DNA from: Nemertoderma westbladi
Lineage: Eukaryota; Xenacoelomorpha; Nemertodermatida; Nemertodermatidae
Reading direction: 5' to 3'
DNA length: 31,363 bases
Assembly: GCA_032718475.1 (NCBI GenBank)
Contig: JAUCBJ010000258.1
Span: 1 to 31,363, forward strand
The notes under the pieces were generated by a model that saw only the letters and a program-made list of their open reading frames with translations, searched no databases and was not told where the DNA came from. Every line of letters begins with the position of its first letter. Position 1 is the stretch's first letter. Below are positions 10,144 to 20,584 of this stretch, one piece after another. Both the position numbers and the translations under genes were made by a program.

Positions 10144-11473
10144 AGGGGGTTTTGATTGGAATACGTATCACATAAACATAAACAATGACAATGAATTTCA
10201 AATTAATAATCTGCAATTATTGTTTGTAAGAAAAGTTGCATTTATTGTCCTTTATAAATAAGTTAAAAAGGCAATTTTGTTGAAACTACATGACTTTCAT
10301 TTCCAGCATGGAGCAGCTGTAAGCAATAATATAAATTGATGTTTCATTAATCGAATTGGGAGGGCTTGGGGGTTTATTTCGTAAACTGACTTAGAAGGCG
10401 GAATTATTACAAAAGGAGAGAAATAATTACAAGTATTGATCGCGAAATGCTATGATACATAGCCACGCATGTCGCTGCCGTGTAACCAATGATATACTGA
10501 GCATTTCAGAAACTAAAACCAGCAGTCATTTAATACACAAAGCATATTGTTTAATAAGATAATATAGGTAATATATGTGATGTGAGAGCGTAACTGGCTC
10601 ATTACACACAAATATACGACACATAGTCGTATAGAAAAGCGTTTGATGGCAGCCTTTAGTATTACAGTTAAACCGTCGTGGGGTTTACTAAACCAAATAA
10701 TGACCGTATGTAATTGCTGAGCTCACAGCTGGGCTGTTTGAATAGTATAATAATAACGGAAGCATAATACGGTAAGTAACGCGTGTATGGGGTTGGGATG
10801 TGCCCTCAACGGGTCTGATGGTGCGCGGGTAACTATCTAATGACAGCATATGGTTGGGTTTGCGCTCGGCAAAAGATATGCTTTATAGAAGCTTTCTCAG
10901 CCTGCTGCTATGCTGGTGGTGGTTTCGGTTGGCAGCGCAGTTTGGTGCGGCTGTTGGTTTAGGGGGGGTAAAGGAGGTTCTGATTACCACAACACATTGA
11001 ATCTATTGGGTACACCGACCAATAAGCGGCCCTGTGATTGTGCTGTTATAGTAACAGGTCTCTCTGCTGAATGCACATTGCTTACTTACTGTCAACTTCT
11101 TTCTTTTATATTTAAATAAAATAAGGATAATATTTTGAATAAGAAGATTATTATTAATTTTGTTTTAATTCTATTTATTTTATTACCGTTAATTTCTAAC
11201 ATTCAAATAAAATTAATAACAAAATTATAAATTAATAATAATGCCATAATAATAAAATAATAATTCGCACTGTGCAGTATACGCAAAGGGAAACAACATT
11301 ATTTATCTTTCGCCAAGAAAACTTGACGCCATGCGATTGAATGTTACATTTAATACAAGAAATGTTGTTCAAGGTACACTACACTACACCCACCGACAAG
11401 TAACAAAAATAAAAAAAGGGTTTTAACGCAGCGAGTTTTCTGCCTCTCCTAGAGGCCTTACTCAGGCTTTAAA
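10144..11473. other. No supported gene
   Basis: Mixed-composition sequence with a GT-rich patch near 10905-10970. The 69-codon plus-strand frame starting at 10910 shows no domain. AT-rich from about 11110. Confidence 0.45.
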
Positions 11474-11643
11474 CAGGGCCGGATTTAGAGTTGTGGGTGG
11501 CCTGGCTGCGCTCGGCGCCGATGTGCAAACCCCATACAGTAGAGCCCATGCCCAGGCTCCCCACAACTGACCCGGCCAGTAGTGGTGGGGGGCCTGGGCA
11601 CAGGCTCAACTGTATGGGGTTTGCACAGCACATGCGGCGCCGA
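11474..11643. mobile_element. Possible hAT-type MITE remnant with a large imperfect hairpin
   Basis: Arms 11511-11574 and ~11582-11643 are inverted copies over about 50 bp (sharing CTCGGCGCCG and TGCAAACCCCATACAGT), with a short spacer and a small length difference near the base. Just left is CAGGGCCGGATTTAG (11474-11488), which resembles the end of many hAT non-autonomous elements. I see no matching inverted end on the right, so the element is partial or the label is wrong. The hairpin itself is certain. Confidence 0.5.
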
Positions 11644-11900
11644 GCACTTCACAAAGACTATACTATACTGAAAGACACATTTTCTCTCGTTTTCATTACC
11701 CTAACTTTTTAATCTATTTATTGCAAATAGGCCTACCTTTCAAAAAAACCTGAATGTAGTTGTAAATATATTAGTAGGAAAGTTGAGTTAGGAAATGTTT
11801 CCTATCCATTTTTCCGGAAATTTTCTATATATTTTCCGGAAATTTCCTATTTTATTAATTCTTTATTAAACACATTCTAAAAACATATAGTAAAACACAA
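11644..11900. other. No gene; AT-rich flank of the 40-bp array
   Basis: Contains two copies of TTTTCCGGAAATTT at about 11811-11845. A related TTTTTCGGAAATTTTCG lies on the other side of the array near 13166. Confidence 0.5.
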
Positions 11901-13053
11901 GTAGAGTAAACACAAGAAACAAGGGATTCCCCCAACACAAGTAGAGTAAACACTAGAAACAAGGGATTCCTGCAACACAAGTAGAGTAAACACAAGAAAC
12001 AAGGGATTCCTCCAACACAAGTAGAGTAAACACTAGAAACAAGGGATTCCTGCAACACAAGTAGAGTAAACACAAGAAACAAGGGATTCCCCCAACACAA
12101 GTAGAGTAAACACTAGAAACAAGGGATTCCTGCAACACAAGTAGAGTAAACACAAGAAACAAGGGATTCCCCCAACACAAGTAGAGTAAACACTAGAAAC
12201 AAGGGATTCCTGCAACACAAGTAGAGTAAACACTAGAAACAAGGGATTCCTCCAACACAAGTAGAGTAAACACTAGAAACAAGGGATTCCTGCAACACAA
12301 GAAGAGTAAACACAAGAAACAAGGGATTCCTCCAACACAAGTAGAGTAAACACTAGAAACAAGGGATTCCTGCAACACAAGTAGAGTAAACACTAGAAAC
12401 AAGGGATTCCTGCAACACAAGTAGAGTAAACACTAGAAACAAGGGATTCCTGCAACACAAGTAGAGTAAACACTAGAAACAAGGGATTCCTGCAACACAA
12501 GTAGAGTAAACACTAGAAACAAGGGATTCCTGCAACACAAGTAGAGTAAACACAAGAAACAAGGGATTCCTCCAACACAAGTAGAGTAAACACTAGAAAC
12601 AAGGGATTCCTGCAACACAAGTAGAGTAAACACTAGAAACAAGGGATTCCTGCAACACAAGTAGAGTAAACACTAGAAACAAGGGATTCCTGCAACACAA
12701 GTAGAGTAAACACAAGAAACAAGGGATTCCCCCAACACAAGTAGAGTAAACACTAGAAACAAGGGATTCCTGCAACACAAGTAGAGTAAACACTAGAAAC
12801 AAGGGATTCCTGCAACACAAGTAGAGTAAACACTAGAAACAAGGGATTCCTGCAATACAAGTAGAGTAAACACTAGAAACAAGGGATTCCTGCAACACAA
12901 GTAGAGTAAACACTAGAAACAAGGGATTCCTGCAACACAAGTAGAGTAAACACAAGAAACAAGGGATTCCTCCAACACAAGTAGAGTAAAGACTAGAAAC
13001 AAGGGATTCCTGCAACACAAGTAGAGTAAACACTAGAAACAAGGGATTCCTGC
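11901..13053. repeat. 40-bp minisatellite, 29 units without indels
   Basis: Units start with GTAGAGTAAA every 40 bp exactly, from 11901 to 13021. Two sequence types exist: one with CACAAG paired with CCC or TCC after GGGATT, the other with CACTAG paired with TGC. The CACAAG type is units 1, 3, 5, 7, 11, 17, 21 and 27; the first eight units alternate strictly. Only unit 9 breaks the linkage. The overlapping minus-strand 69- to 81-codon frames are repeat artefacts. Confidence 0.97.
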
Positions 13054-13518
13054 TTAGATGTGTTTAGGTGGTTCGTTATCTTCTCTCTTGTGCTCGTAAC
13101 TACGGACGAAATATACTTTTAAATAATAAGTGAATTGTTTTAATTTTTAATGAATTTAGATATACTTTTTCGGAAATTTTCGAAATTTTCTTGAAAAACA
13201 CATTTCAGAAAATCTCACATCCCTATATATTAGACTTGGAAATTAGAAATTTGAAGCATGTTCCGGTTTATATCAGTATAAAAACATCTGATCCAAAAAT
13301 GCAAGAATTGAAAGTGAAAAAAACATACTTTCATAAGCTACAAAAATATTTACTGTTTTTCAGAAAAAAATCCAAAATAATGGCAGGACGACCTCGGCAA
13401 CATTAATAACTTAGTGGTAATATACTGATAGAATTTTATTAAAAGTTATAATTTTAAGATTAATTGTAACCATTATTATAATAAATAAATATATTGATGT
13501 CGTTCAAGGGTACATTTC
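13054..13518. other. No supported gene between the 40-bp and 36-bp arrays
   Basis: AT-rich. A 71-codon plus-strand frame at 13191-13406 is lysine-rich with no recognisable domain. Confidence 0.45.
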
Positions 13519-14030
13519 AAAATATTCAACGAAACATTAACAACACATAAAAGCAAAATATTCAACGAAACATTAACAACACATAAAAGCAAAATATTCA
13601 ACGAAACATTAACAACACATAAAAGCAAAATATTCAACGAAACATTAACAACACATAAAAGCAAAATATTCAACGAAACATTAACAACACATAAAAGCAA
13701 AATATTCAACGAAACATTAACAACACATAAAAGCAAAATATTCAACGAAACATTAACAACACATAAAAGCAAAATATTCAACGAAACATTAACAACACAT
13801 AAAAGCAAAATATTCAACGAAACATTAACAACACATAAAAGCAAAATATTCAACGAAACATTAACAACACATAAAAGCAAAATATTCAACGAAACATTAA
13901 CAACACATAAAAGCAAAATATTCAACGAAACATTAACAACACATAAAAGCAAAATATTCAACGAAACATTAACAACACATAAAAGCAAAATATTCAACGA
14001 AACATTAACAACACATAAAAGCAAAATATT
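13519..14030. repeat. 36-bp minisatellite, 14 units
   Basis: AATATTCAACGAAACATTAA recurs at exactly 36-bp spacing from 13521, ending with a partial unit at 14025. The units look identical to one another. Because 36 is divisible by three and the unit has no minus-strand stop in one frame, a spurious 210-codon frame with a 12-residue repeat (NILLLCVVNVSL) appears over it. Confidence 0.97.
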
Positions 14031-14049
14031 TTCATAATGTGCGTACCTT

Positions 14050-15354
14050 GGAACGTTCCTAGGACAAACACTTAGATGTTTGGAGTGGAACGTTCCTAGA
14101 ACAAACACTTAGATGTTTGGAGTGGAACGTTCCTAGAACAAACACTTAGATGTTTGGAGTGGAACGTTCCTAGTACAAACACTTAGATGTTTGGAGTGGA
14201 ACGTTCCTAGTACAAACACTTAGATGTTTGGAGTGGAACGTTCCTAGTACAAACACTTAGATGTTTGGAGTGGAACGTTCCTAGAACAAACACTTCGATG
14301 TTTGGAGTGGAACGTTCCTAGAACAAACACTTAGATGTTTGGAGTGGAACGTTCCTAGTACAAACACTTAGATGTTTGGAGTGGAACGTTCCTAGTACAA
14401 ACACTTAGATGTTTGGAGTGGAACGTTCCTAGTACAAACACTTAGATGTTTGGAGTGGAACGTTCCTAGAACAAACACTTCGATGTTTGGAGTGGAACGT
14501 TCCTAGAACAAACACTTAGATGTTTGGAGTGGAACGTTCCTAGTACAAACACTTAGATGTTTGGAGTGGAACGTTCCTAGTACAAACACTTAGATGTTTG
14601 GAGTGGAACGTTCCTAGTACAAACACTTAGATGTTTGGAGTGGAACGTTCCTATAACAAACACTTCGATGTTTGGAGTGGAACGTTCCTAGAACAAACAC
14701 TTAGATGTTTGGAGTGGAACGTTCCTAGTACAAACACTTAGATGTTTGGAGTGGAACGTTCCTAGTACAAACACTTCGATGTTTGGATTGGAACGTTCCT
14801 AGAACAAACACTTAGATGTTTGGAGTGGAACGTTCCTAGTACAAACACTTAGATGTTTGGAGTGGAACGTTCCTAGTACAAACACTTAGATGTTTGGAGT
14901 GGAACGTTCCTAGAACAAACACTTCGATGTTTGGAGTGGAACGTTCCTAGAACAAACACTTAGATGTTTGGAGTGGAACGTTCCTAGTACAAACACTTAG
15001 ATGTTTGGAGTGGAACGTTCCTAGTACAAACACTTAGATGTTTGGAGTGGAACGTTCCTAGTACAAACACTTAGATGTTTGGAGTGGAACGTTCCTAGAA
15101 CAAACACTTCGATGTTTGGAGTGGAACGTTCCTAGAACAAACACTTAGATGTTTGGAGTGGAACGTTCCTAGTACAAACACTTAGATGTTTGGAGTGGAA
15201 CGTTCCTAGTACAAACACTTCGATGTTTGGAGTGGAACGTTCCTAGAACAAACACTTAGATGTTTGGAGTGGAACGTTCCTAGTACAAACACTTAGATGT
15301 TTGGAGTGGAACGTTCCTAGAACAAACACTTAGATGTTTGGAGTGGAACGTTCC
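14050..15354. repeat. 37-bp minisatellite, 35 units, with two dyads per unit and a 5-unit superstructure
   Basis: The palindrome GGAACGTTCC occurs 36 times at exactly 37-bp spacing from 14050 to 15345, with no indel. Each unit also has the inverted repeat CAAACA-CTTAGA-TGTTTG. Two variable sites (TAGTAC/TAGAAC and CTTAGA/CTTCGA) define a higher-order unit of five (185 bp). The CTTCGA variant recurs at about 14293, 14478, 14663, 14775, 14923, 15107 and 15219, with spacings of 5, 5, 3, 4, 5 and 3 units. The array begins 20 bp after the 36-bp array ends. Confidence 0.97.
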
Positions 15355-15910
15355 TAGCTAATTACGTTTATGACCCTTGTACAGTATAGCTATGTAAACC
15401 TCCATCGCTTCACTTGCTCTGTAAATAAATACACAGCGTCGTATCGCTGAAAAGTTCTACCCTTTACACATTTATGTAAATAGTAATTTTTTGTTGTACA
15501 TATAAATATTATTTTATTATAATATCTTGTTGCCTACATAATTTATAAGCCCAATATGTAGGTGGTGTATAAAATACCTATATTTTTGGGGTGAGTAAAA
15601 ATCAAAATGAGTGAGTACCAGTTAAATTACTGGGAGCAAATCTTGGGATAGGAGTAGCGCCCACCCCTACCCTCGGGTAGCAGCTATCGAAAGAGGAGCC
15701 TTCGGGTCGCCTCCGGCTTCGGCCGACTGTTTGCTTGCTTTGAAAAAACCCAAGACCCAATTAAGTAAGCTGCATAATCTTGTAAACATTTGTTAACTTT
15801 CGTTTATTGTTTTGATTCCCCCAACACGCCTCTGTAACCTGCTCCTTAACTAACGATCTATCTATCACCCTCAATGAATATATTAACTACAGTAGTATTA
15901 CAATATCCAA

Positions 15911-15920
15911 CCCCCCCCCC

Positions 15921-15953
<33 letters not shown>
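15911..15953. repeat. Poly-C tract (10 C, one A, 32 C)
   Basis: Bases 15911-15920 and 15922-15953 are all C, broken by a single A at 15921. Tracts this long are unstable and can form i-motif/G-quadruplex structures; the reported length may also be a sequencing approximation. Confidence 0.95.
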
Positions 15954-17140
15954 AGCTGCATTGGGAATCTGTTTTATGCTGGTAGAGTAATACAGAAAAG
16001 GTTGGGAAGTGACCGAGCTGCTGTACTAATTTGGAAATCTTCCGATTACTTACTGTAAGAAAATCGTGTATGTTTGTTTGTCGGTCTGTCTGTTTGTCAC
16101 ACGAAAGGCTCCGAAACTATCCGGTCAATTGTTTTTAGTACCCTCCTGTAGTGTATGGTCTGTATGGGAGTATAAAGCAATTTTCAGCGTTTTTGCAAAA
16201 AATGACATAAGCGAAAAGTGCCATAGACGCAATGGTAAAATAACACCAATAACAGCTGGTGTTCATGATGAAAAATGGCTTATGTAATGGATTTCTACAC
16301 AGGCTCAGTATAAATCGATGAGGTTGCCAAGATTATTGTAAACTGTAAACTGTCCTAAACTCCATTGGTGTCATTAGAATCATGAGAGGGAAACGTAGGT
16401 TTAGATAATTGGATCATTGTCGGGCCTAAAGGAACAAAGTGATTTAAAAAGTTAAATATTAGTATATTAATTAATTAATAGAAGTGTTCTGAAGATTGAA
16501 GATTTACATCCCGCGTGCTTACACGCCGCTAAATTATTACAATGGCTAAAACATTTGGAGGTGTTTCCGGTATTGTTGCCATGGAGATTGTGGGTGGTGC
16601 CCCTCTAGTATTTATTTTATTGATTCATATTTTCCATTGTGTAGAAAAGCGTCGGTATACCGTCCCGAAGGTCGTGCCTGGGTGTTAGCGTGACGTCCGC
16701 CCTTCCAGTCAGTAACTACGTCTGTAGGACATAAACTCTTACAGTATCACTCTGTATAACAACAATATATTCTGTAGGTTAGGTTTTTAAATTTCCCTCC
16801 GAATACTACTTTATAATACTGTCTAAACTGTTACAGTGATATACAGTGCGGATCATGACTTGATTGTCCAAACGCATTTCTTTATCATATTTAAAGGGCT
16901 GTGATTGGATGATTTATTATGTATCTGCAAATGCTGCATGTTATACATTACTGGTTACTGTACCAGGGGAGTGAGACCTCAGAGTGCTTTCGATGCTTCT
17001 AGTAAAGCCGACTGTTAGTGTTGGAAGGACTTCTGCTTTGTCAGGAATGTCAGAAGCCATCCGATTAGCGCGTCACGAAATATGTCAAGAAATAATATAG
17101 TTTTTTTGGTGGGACAATTATACAAGTGAATATGGTAGTA

Positions 17141-17206
17141 ATATAACACACACGCCCCCCCCCCCCCCCATTCTATAACACACACGCCCCCCCCCCCCCC
17201 ATTCTA
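17141..17206. repeat. Duplicated ATAACACACACG + poly-C module
   Basis: Two direct copies of a ~32-bp module, each with CACACG followed by 15 C (17155-17169) or 14 C (17187-17200) and then ATTCTATA. Confidence 0.9.
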
Positions 17207-17367
17207 TAGTGTAGTACTGTATGTTACTATGCACCGCTAGATGGCATCTCAATATAACTAAAAAAAGTAAAAATTTTGCGGTGAGGAACAGCAGACAGCA
17301 GGTGAGGTCACAATAGCAGAACGATCTTTGACGGCCTCATGGTAAAAGTAAACGTGGTCGACAACCA

Positions 17368-17373
17368 TTTATT
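17368..17373 (-). terminator. Candidate polyadenylation signal of the CNBD2-like gene
   Basis: AATAAA on the minus strand, about 150 bp downstream of the stop codon at 17523-17521. Its position and strand suit the 3' end of the gene. Confidence 0.45.
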
Positions 17374-17520
17374 CCAACAGAAACAAACATGAATTTTATG
17401 TATTTAAATAAATAATTATTATATTAGAGAGTATTCTGTATAGTAGGCATTAATAGGAAAATAATAATGGACTTACTGTAGGCTGTAAATCTGAAAGTTA
17501 TTGAAAATCCTTCTAATTAG

Positions 17521-18018
17521 TTATTTGTTTCTAGTAATTAACTCGCTGACAGTTAACATGCGGTAACCTTCCCATTGAGCCTGCTCTATCAACTGTGTCT
17601 GCAGTTCTTCATCCGTCATGTAGGATGTTACTTGGGTACGTAGCTTCTCCATGACAACCAAGTTAGTGCAGCTGATGAAGAACTTTTTGGATATGAGTAT
17701 GCACTCGCAACCTTTAGATACTAGACTCACACCTTGTATCGGTTGTTCTGAATATACTGCCGCATATAAACCGAACACATCTTTAGCTTGGAGAAGTTGT
17801 ATTTCCACCCATCTATCTTGTAACTCCCGCCCATCTGTTCCGTTTATTAACTTTCCTGTCCCACTGATCAATGACGAGCGTTTACCTATCGTATCAAACC
17901 AACGTTCTGATAGCCAATCGGATTTCATTTGTAAGAATTTCTCATGGGACGAAGCCTGATTGGTCAGCTGACTGCGTTGATTCCAGTTATTAACTCTCTT
18001 GTTATATGTCGCTTTCAT
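17521..18018 (-). CDS. CNBD2-like protein, 3'-terminal coding exon
   Basis: This minus-strand exon encodes the C-terminal ~165 residues and ends at TAA (17523-17521). The first ~75 residues are polar and helical. From about residue 80 (RWVEIQLLQAKDVFGLYAAV) it matches the second half of a cyclic-nucleotide-binding domain: a glycine in the KDVFGL turn, a short cassette-like segment (SEQPIQGVSLVSKGCECILI), then the C-helix (SKKFFISCTNL) and a charged tail. The classic phosphate-binding Arg seems absent, so this domain may be degenerate. The frame is open upstream to 18081, and the Met at 18018 is not claimed as a start. The best-looking acceptor, TATTCTAG just before 18019, has the wrong phase for the donor at 18381. 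The exon edge is therefore unresolved, or a small exon is missing. Confidence 0.72.
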   Translation of the reverse strand: MKATYNKRVNNWNQRSQLTNQASSHEKFLQMKSDWLSERWFDTIGKRSSLISGTGKLINGTDGRELQDRWVEIQLLQAKDVFGLYAAVYSEQPIQGVSLVSKGCECILISKKFFISCTNLVVMEKLRTQVTSYMTDEELQTQLIEQAQWEGYRMLTVSELITRNK

Positions 18019-18060
18019 TCTAGAATATTCATCAGTAGATGACGCATTATCTTGTGGATT

Positions 18061-18380
18061 TCTAGTGATTGGAAATCTATTTCACAAAATATCCTTTATT
18101 TCACCAGCTAATCGAATATTTTGATTTAATTTATATATTTTTTAGGTTGGTAATTTTAGACCAGTAATTTAAATACATTTTTCTTCCTCCATTCTGTGAT
18201 GGTTGATACATTGCATTATCATTCTCATGTATAACACATAACTTTAAATTTAGTAATTAAGTATTTTGAATTTTTATTAACATCATAAATAAACAACATT
18301 ATTTTTCCAAGAAAAGGTTATTTTGTGAACTGATTTCGCAACTTTTTATTGCTATATATATTTTTCCAATTATTATTTAC
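18061..18380 (-). other. Intron between the two CNBD2-like exons
   Basis: AT-rich, begins with GTAAAT on the minus strand and has stops in all frames. The exact 3' limit is uncertain by some tens of bases because the acceptor of the terminal exon could not be fixed. Confidence 0.55.
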
Positions 18381-18381
18381 C
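18375..18381 (-). promoter_or_regulatory. Splice donor of the CNBD2-like internal exon
   Basis: The minus strand reads TTCTGG|GTAAATAA, a good donor match (G|GTAAAT). It falls where recognisable protein stops; readthrough gives an Asn/Lys-rich tail and a stop at about 18318. Confidence 0.7.
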
Positions 18382-18727
18382 CAGAAACCGCCATCGAATT
18401 GTCTGAAACTCGGTTTTGTGAGTCGGATCTTCCGGTAGGCGACGCAGCTTCCAAGGCGAACGATATAAATATAATCGGCTTTACGAACGTCGGCACAGAT
18501 AACCGTTCCATTCCGGAAGTACGTGTACAGACAAACATTTGGGTCGCGCCAGGGTAGTTGGTCTATTGGCCAGCCACGTAACGCCTCCACCGTGCGAAGA
18601 AAGGTAATGAATTCCGGTTCCTGTCCCTCCAGATACGGCGGCATGAATATCTCGATGAAGTCTTCTCGCGGAAGGCACAGCAGTTCTAGTTCGTTATGGG
18701 AAACTACAGTGGCAGATCGGACACCAC
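18381..18727 (-). CDS. CNBD2-like protein, internal exon spanning the end of one CNB domain and the start of the next
   Basis: The exon runs 18727 to 18381 on the minus strand: 347 nt, phase 1 at its 5' end, phase 0 at its 3' end. It begins GVRSATVVSHNELELLCLPR, the end of a cyclic-nucleotide-binding domain. RSATV fits the family's R-x-A-T-V phosphate-binding cassette, whose Arg contacts the cyclic phosphate, and LELLCLPREDFIEIFM is the last strand and the C-helix. A helical linker (FITFLRTVEALRGWPIDQL) leads to a second domain beginning at YTYFRNGTVICADV, with DYIYIVRLGSCVAYRKI as its next strands. Two such domains in this order point to CNBD2, a testis/sperm-associated protein in mammals; I rely on family memory, not a search. 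The donor is TGG|GTAAAT. All upstream exons are beyond the window. Confidence 0.8.
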
Positions 18728-18742
18728 CTAAAAATAACAAAA
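18728..18742 (-). promoter_or_regulatory. Splice acceptor of the CNBD2-like exon (the seed of the 39-bp array)
   Basis: On the minus strand a pyrimidine-rich run ends TTGTTATTTTTAG|GTGGTGTCC, with AG at 18729-18728. It is preferred over the AG 24 nt further in (ending at 18704) because only this choice keeps the RSATV cassette in the protein. The same acceptor plus the following exon bases recur every 39 bp upstream. Confidence 0.6.
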
Positions 18743-20584
18743 CTACAGTGGCAGATCGGACACCACCTAAAAATAACAAAACTACAGTGGCAGATCGGAC
18801 ACCACATAAAAATAACAAAGCTACAGTGGCAGATCGGGCACCACCTAAAAATAACAAAACTACAGTGGCAGATTGGACACCACCTAAAAATAACAAAACT
18901 ACAGTGGCAGATCGGACACCACCTAAAAATAACAAAACTACAGTGGCAGATCGGAGACCACATAAAAATAACAAAGCTACAGTGGCAGATCGGGCACCAC
19001 ATAAAAATAACAAAACTACAGTGGCAGATCGGACACCACCTAAAAATAACAAAACTACAGTGGCAGATCGGACGCCACCTAAAAATAACAAAACTACAGT
19101 GGCAGATCGGACACCACCTAAAAATAACAAAACTACAGTGGCAGATCGGACACCACCTAAAAATAACAAAACTACAGTGGCAGATCGGACACCATCTAAA
19201 AATAACAAAACTACAGTGGCAGATCGGACACCACATAAAAATAACAAAGCTACAGTGGCAGATCGGGCACCACATAAAAATAACAAAACTACAGTGGCAG
19301 ATCGGACACCACCTAAAAATAACAAAACTACAGTGGCAGATTGGACACCACCTAAAAATAACAAAACTACAGTGGCAGATCGGACACCACCTAAAAATAA
19401 CAAAACTACAGTGGCAGATTGGACACCACCTAAAAATAACAAAACTACAGTGGCAGATCGGACACCACCTAAAAATAACAAAACTACAGTGGCAGATCCT
19501 AAAAATAACAAAACTATAGTGGCAGATTGCACACCACCTAAAAATAACAAAACTACAGTGGCCGATCAGGCACCACATAAAAATAACAAAACTACAGTGG
19601 CAGATCGGACACCACATAAAAATAACAAAACTACAGTGGCAGATCGGACACCACCTAAAAATAACAAAAACTACAGTGGCAGATCGGGCACCACATAAAG
19701 ATAACAAAACTACAGTGGCAGATCGGACACCACCTAAAAATAACAAAACTACAGTGGCAGATCAGACGCCACTTAAAAATAAAAACTACAGTGGCAGATC
19801 GGACACCACCTAAAAATAACAAAACTACAGTGGCAGATCAGACGCCACTTAAAAATAAAAACTACAGTGGCAGATCGGACACCACCTAAAAATAACAAAA
19901 CTACAGTGGCAGATCGGACACCACCTAAAAATAACAAAAATACAGTGGCAGATCGGACACCACCTAAAAATAACAAAACTACAGTGGCAGATCGGACACC
20001 ACCTAAAAATAACAAAACTACAGTGGCAGATCGGACACCACATAAAAATAACAAAACTACAGTAGCAGATCGGACACCACCTAAAAATAACAAAACTACA
20101 GTGGCAGATCAGACGCCACTTAAAAATAAAAACTACAGTGGCAGATCGGACACCACCTAAAAATAACAAAACTACAGTGGCAGATCGGACACCACCTAAA
20201 AATAACAAAAATACAGTGGCAGATCGGACACCACCTAAAAATAACAAAACTACAGTGGCAGATCGGACACCACCTAAAAATAACAAAACTACAGTGGCAG
20301 ATCGGACACCACCTAAAAATAACAAAACTACAGTGGCAGATTGGACACCACCTAAAAATAACAAAACTACAGTGGCAGATTGGACACCACCTAAAAATAA
20401 CAAAACTACAGTGGCAGATCGGACACCACCTAAAAATAACACAACTACAGTGGCAGATCGGACACCACCTAAAAATAACAAAAATACAGTGGCAGATCGG
20501 ACACCACCTAAAAATAACAAAACTACAGTGGCAGATCGGACACCACCTAAAAATAACAAAACTACAGTGGCAGATTGGACACCA

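Larger units (their letters stand above)
15360..17367. other. No supported gene; unique sequence with homopolymer tracts
   Basis: A 73-codon plus-strand frame at 16066-16287 begins in a TGTCTGTCTG-type simple repeat and has no recognisable domain; it may be a fragment of a dispersed element. Otherwise stops are frequent. The poly-C tracts are listed separately. Confidence 0.45.

Noticed and set aside
10910-11119. Plus-strand 69-codon Gly/Val/Cys-rich frame
   Set aside because: Short and compositionally driven by a GT-rich patch, with no domain or splice context.
13476-14108. 210-codon hydrophobic repeat protein on the minus strand
   Set aside because: It is created by an exact 36-bp array; there is no start context, flanking coding sequence or domain.
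11901-15354. Regular repeats of 36-40 bp as CRISPR arrays
   Set aside because: Units are contiguous with no unique spacers, no cas genes are present, and the DNA is eukaryotic.
14050-15354. Extended heat-shock element made of three or more pentamers per unit
   Set aside because: GGAACGTTCC gives only two pentamers; the next GAA (in CTAGAAC) is off by one base, so only the two-pentamer core is claimed.
18703-18706. Internal TAG at the exon start as the true splice acceptor
   Set aside because: It would remove the R-S-A-T-V cassette expected at this place in the domain, so 18727 is preferred; it remains a possible alternative site.
18523-19698. Plus-strand 391-codon Lys/Asn/Thr repeat protein
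   Set aside because: It is a readthrough of the 39-bp array and of the antisense of a real CNBD2-like exon.
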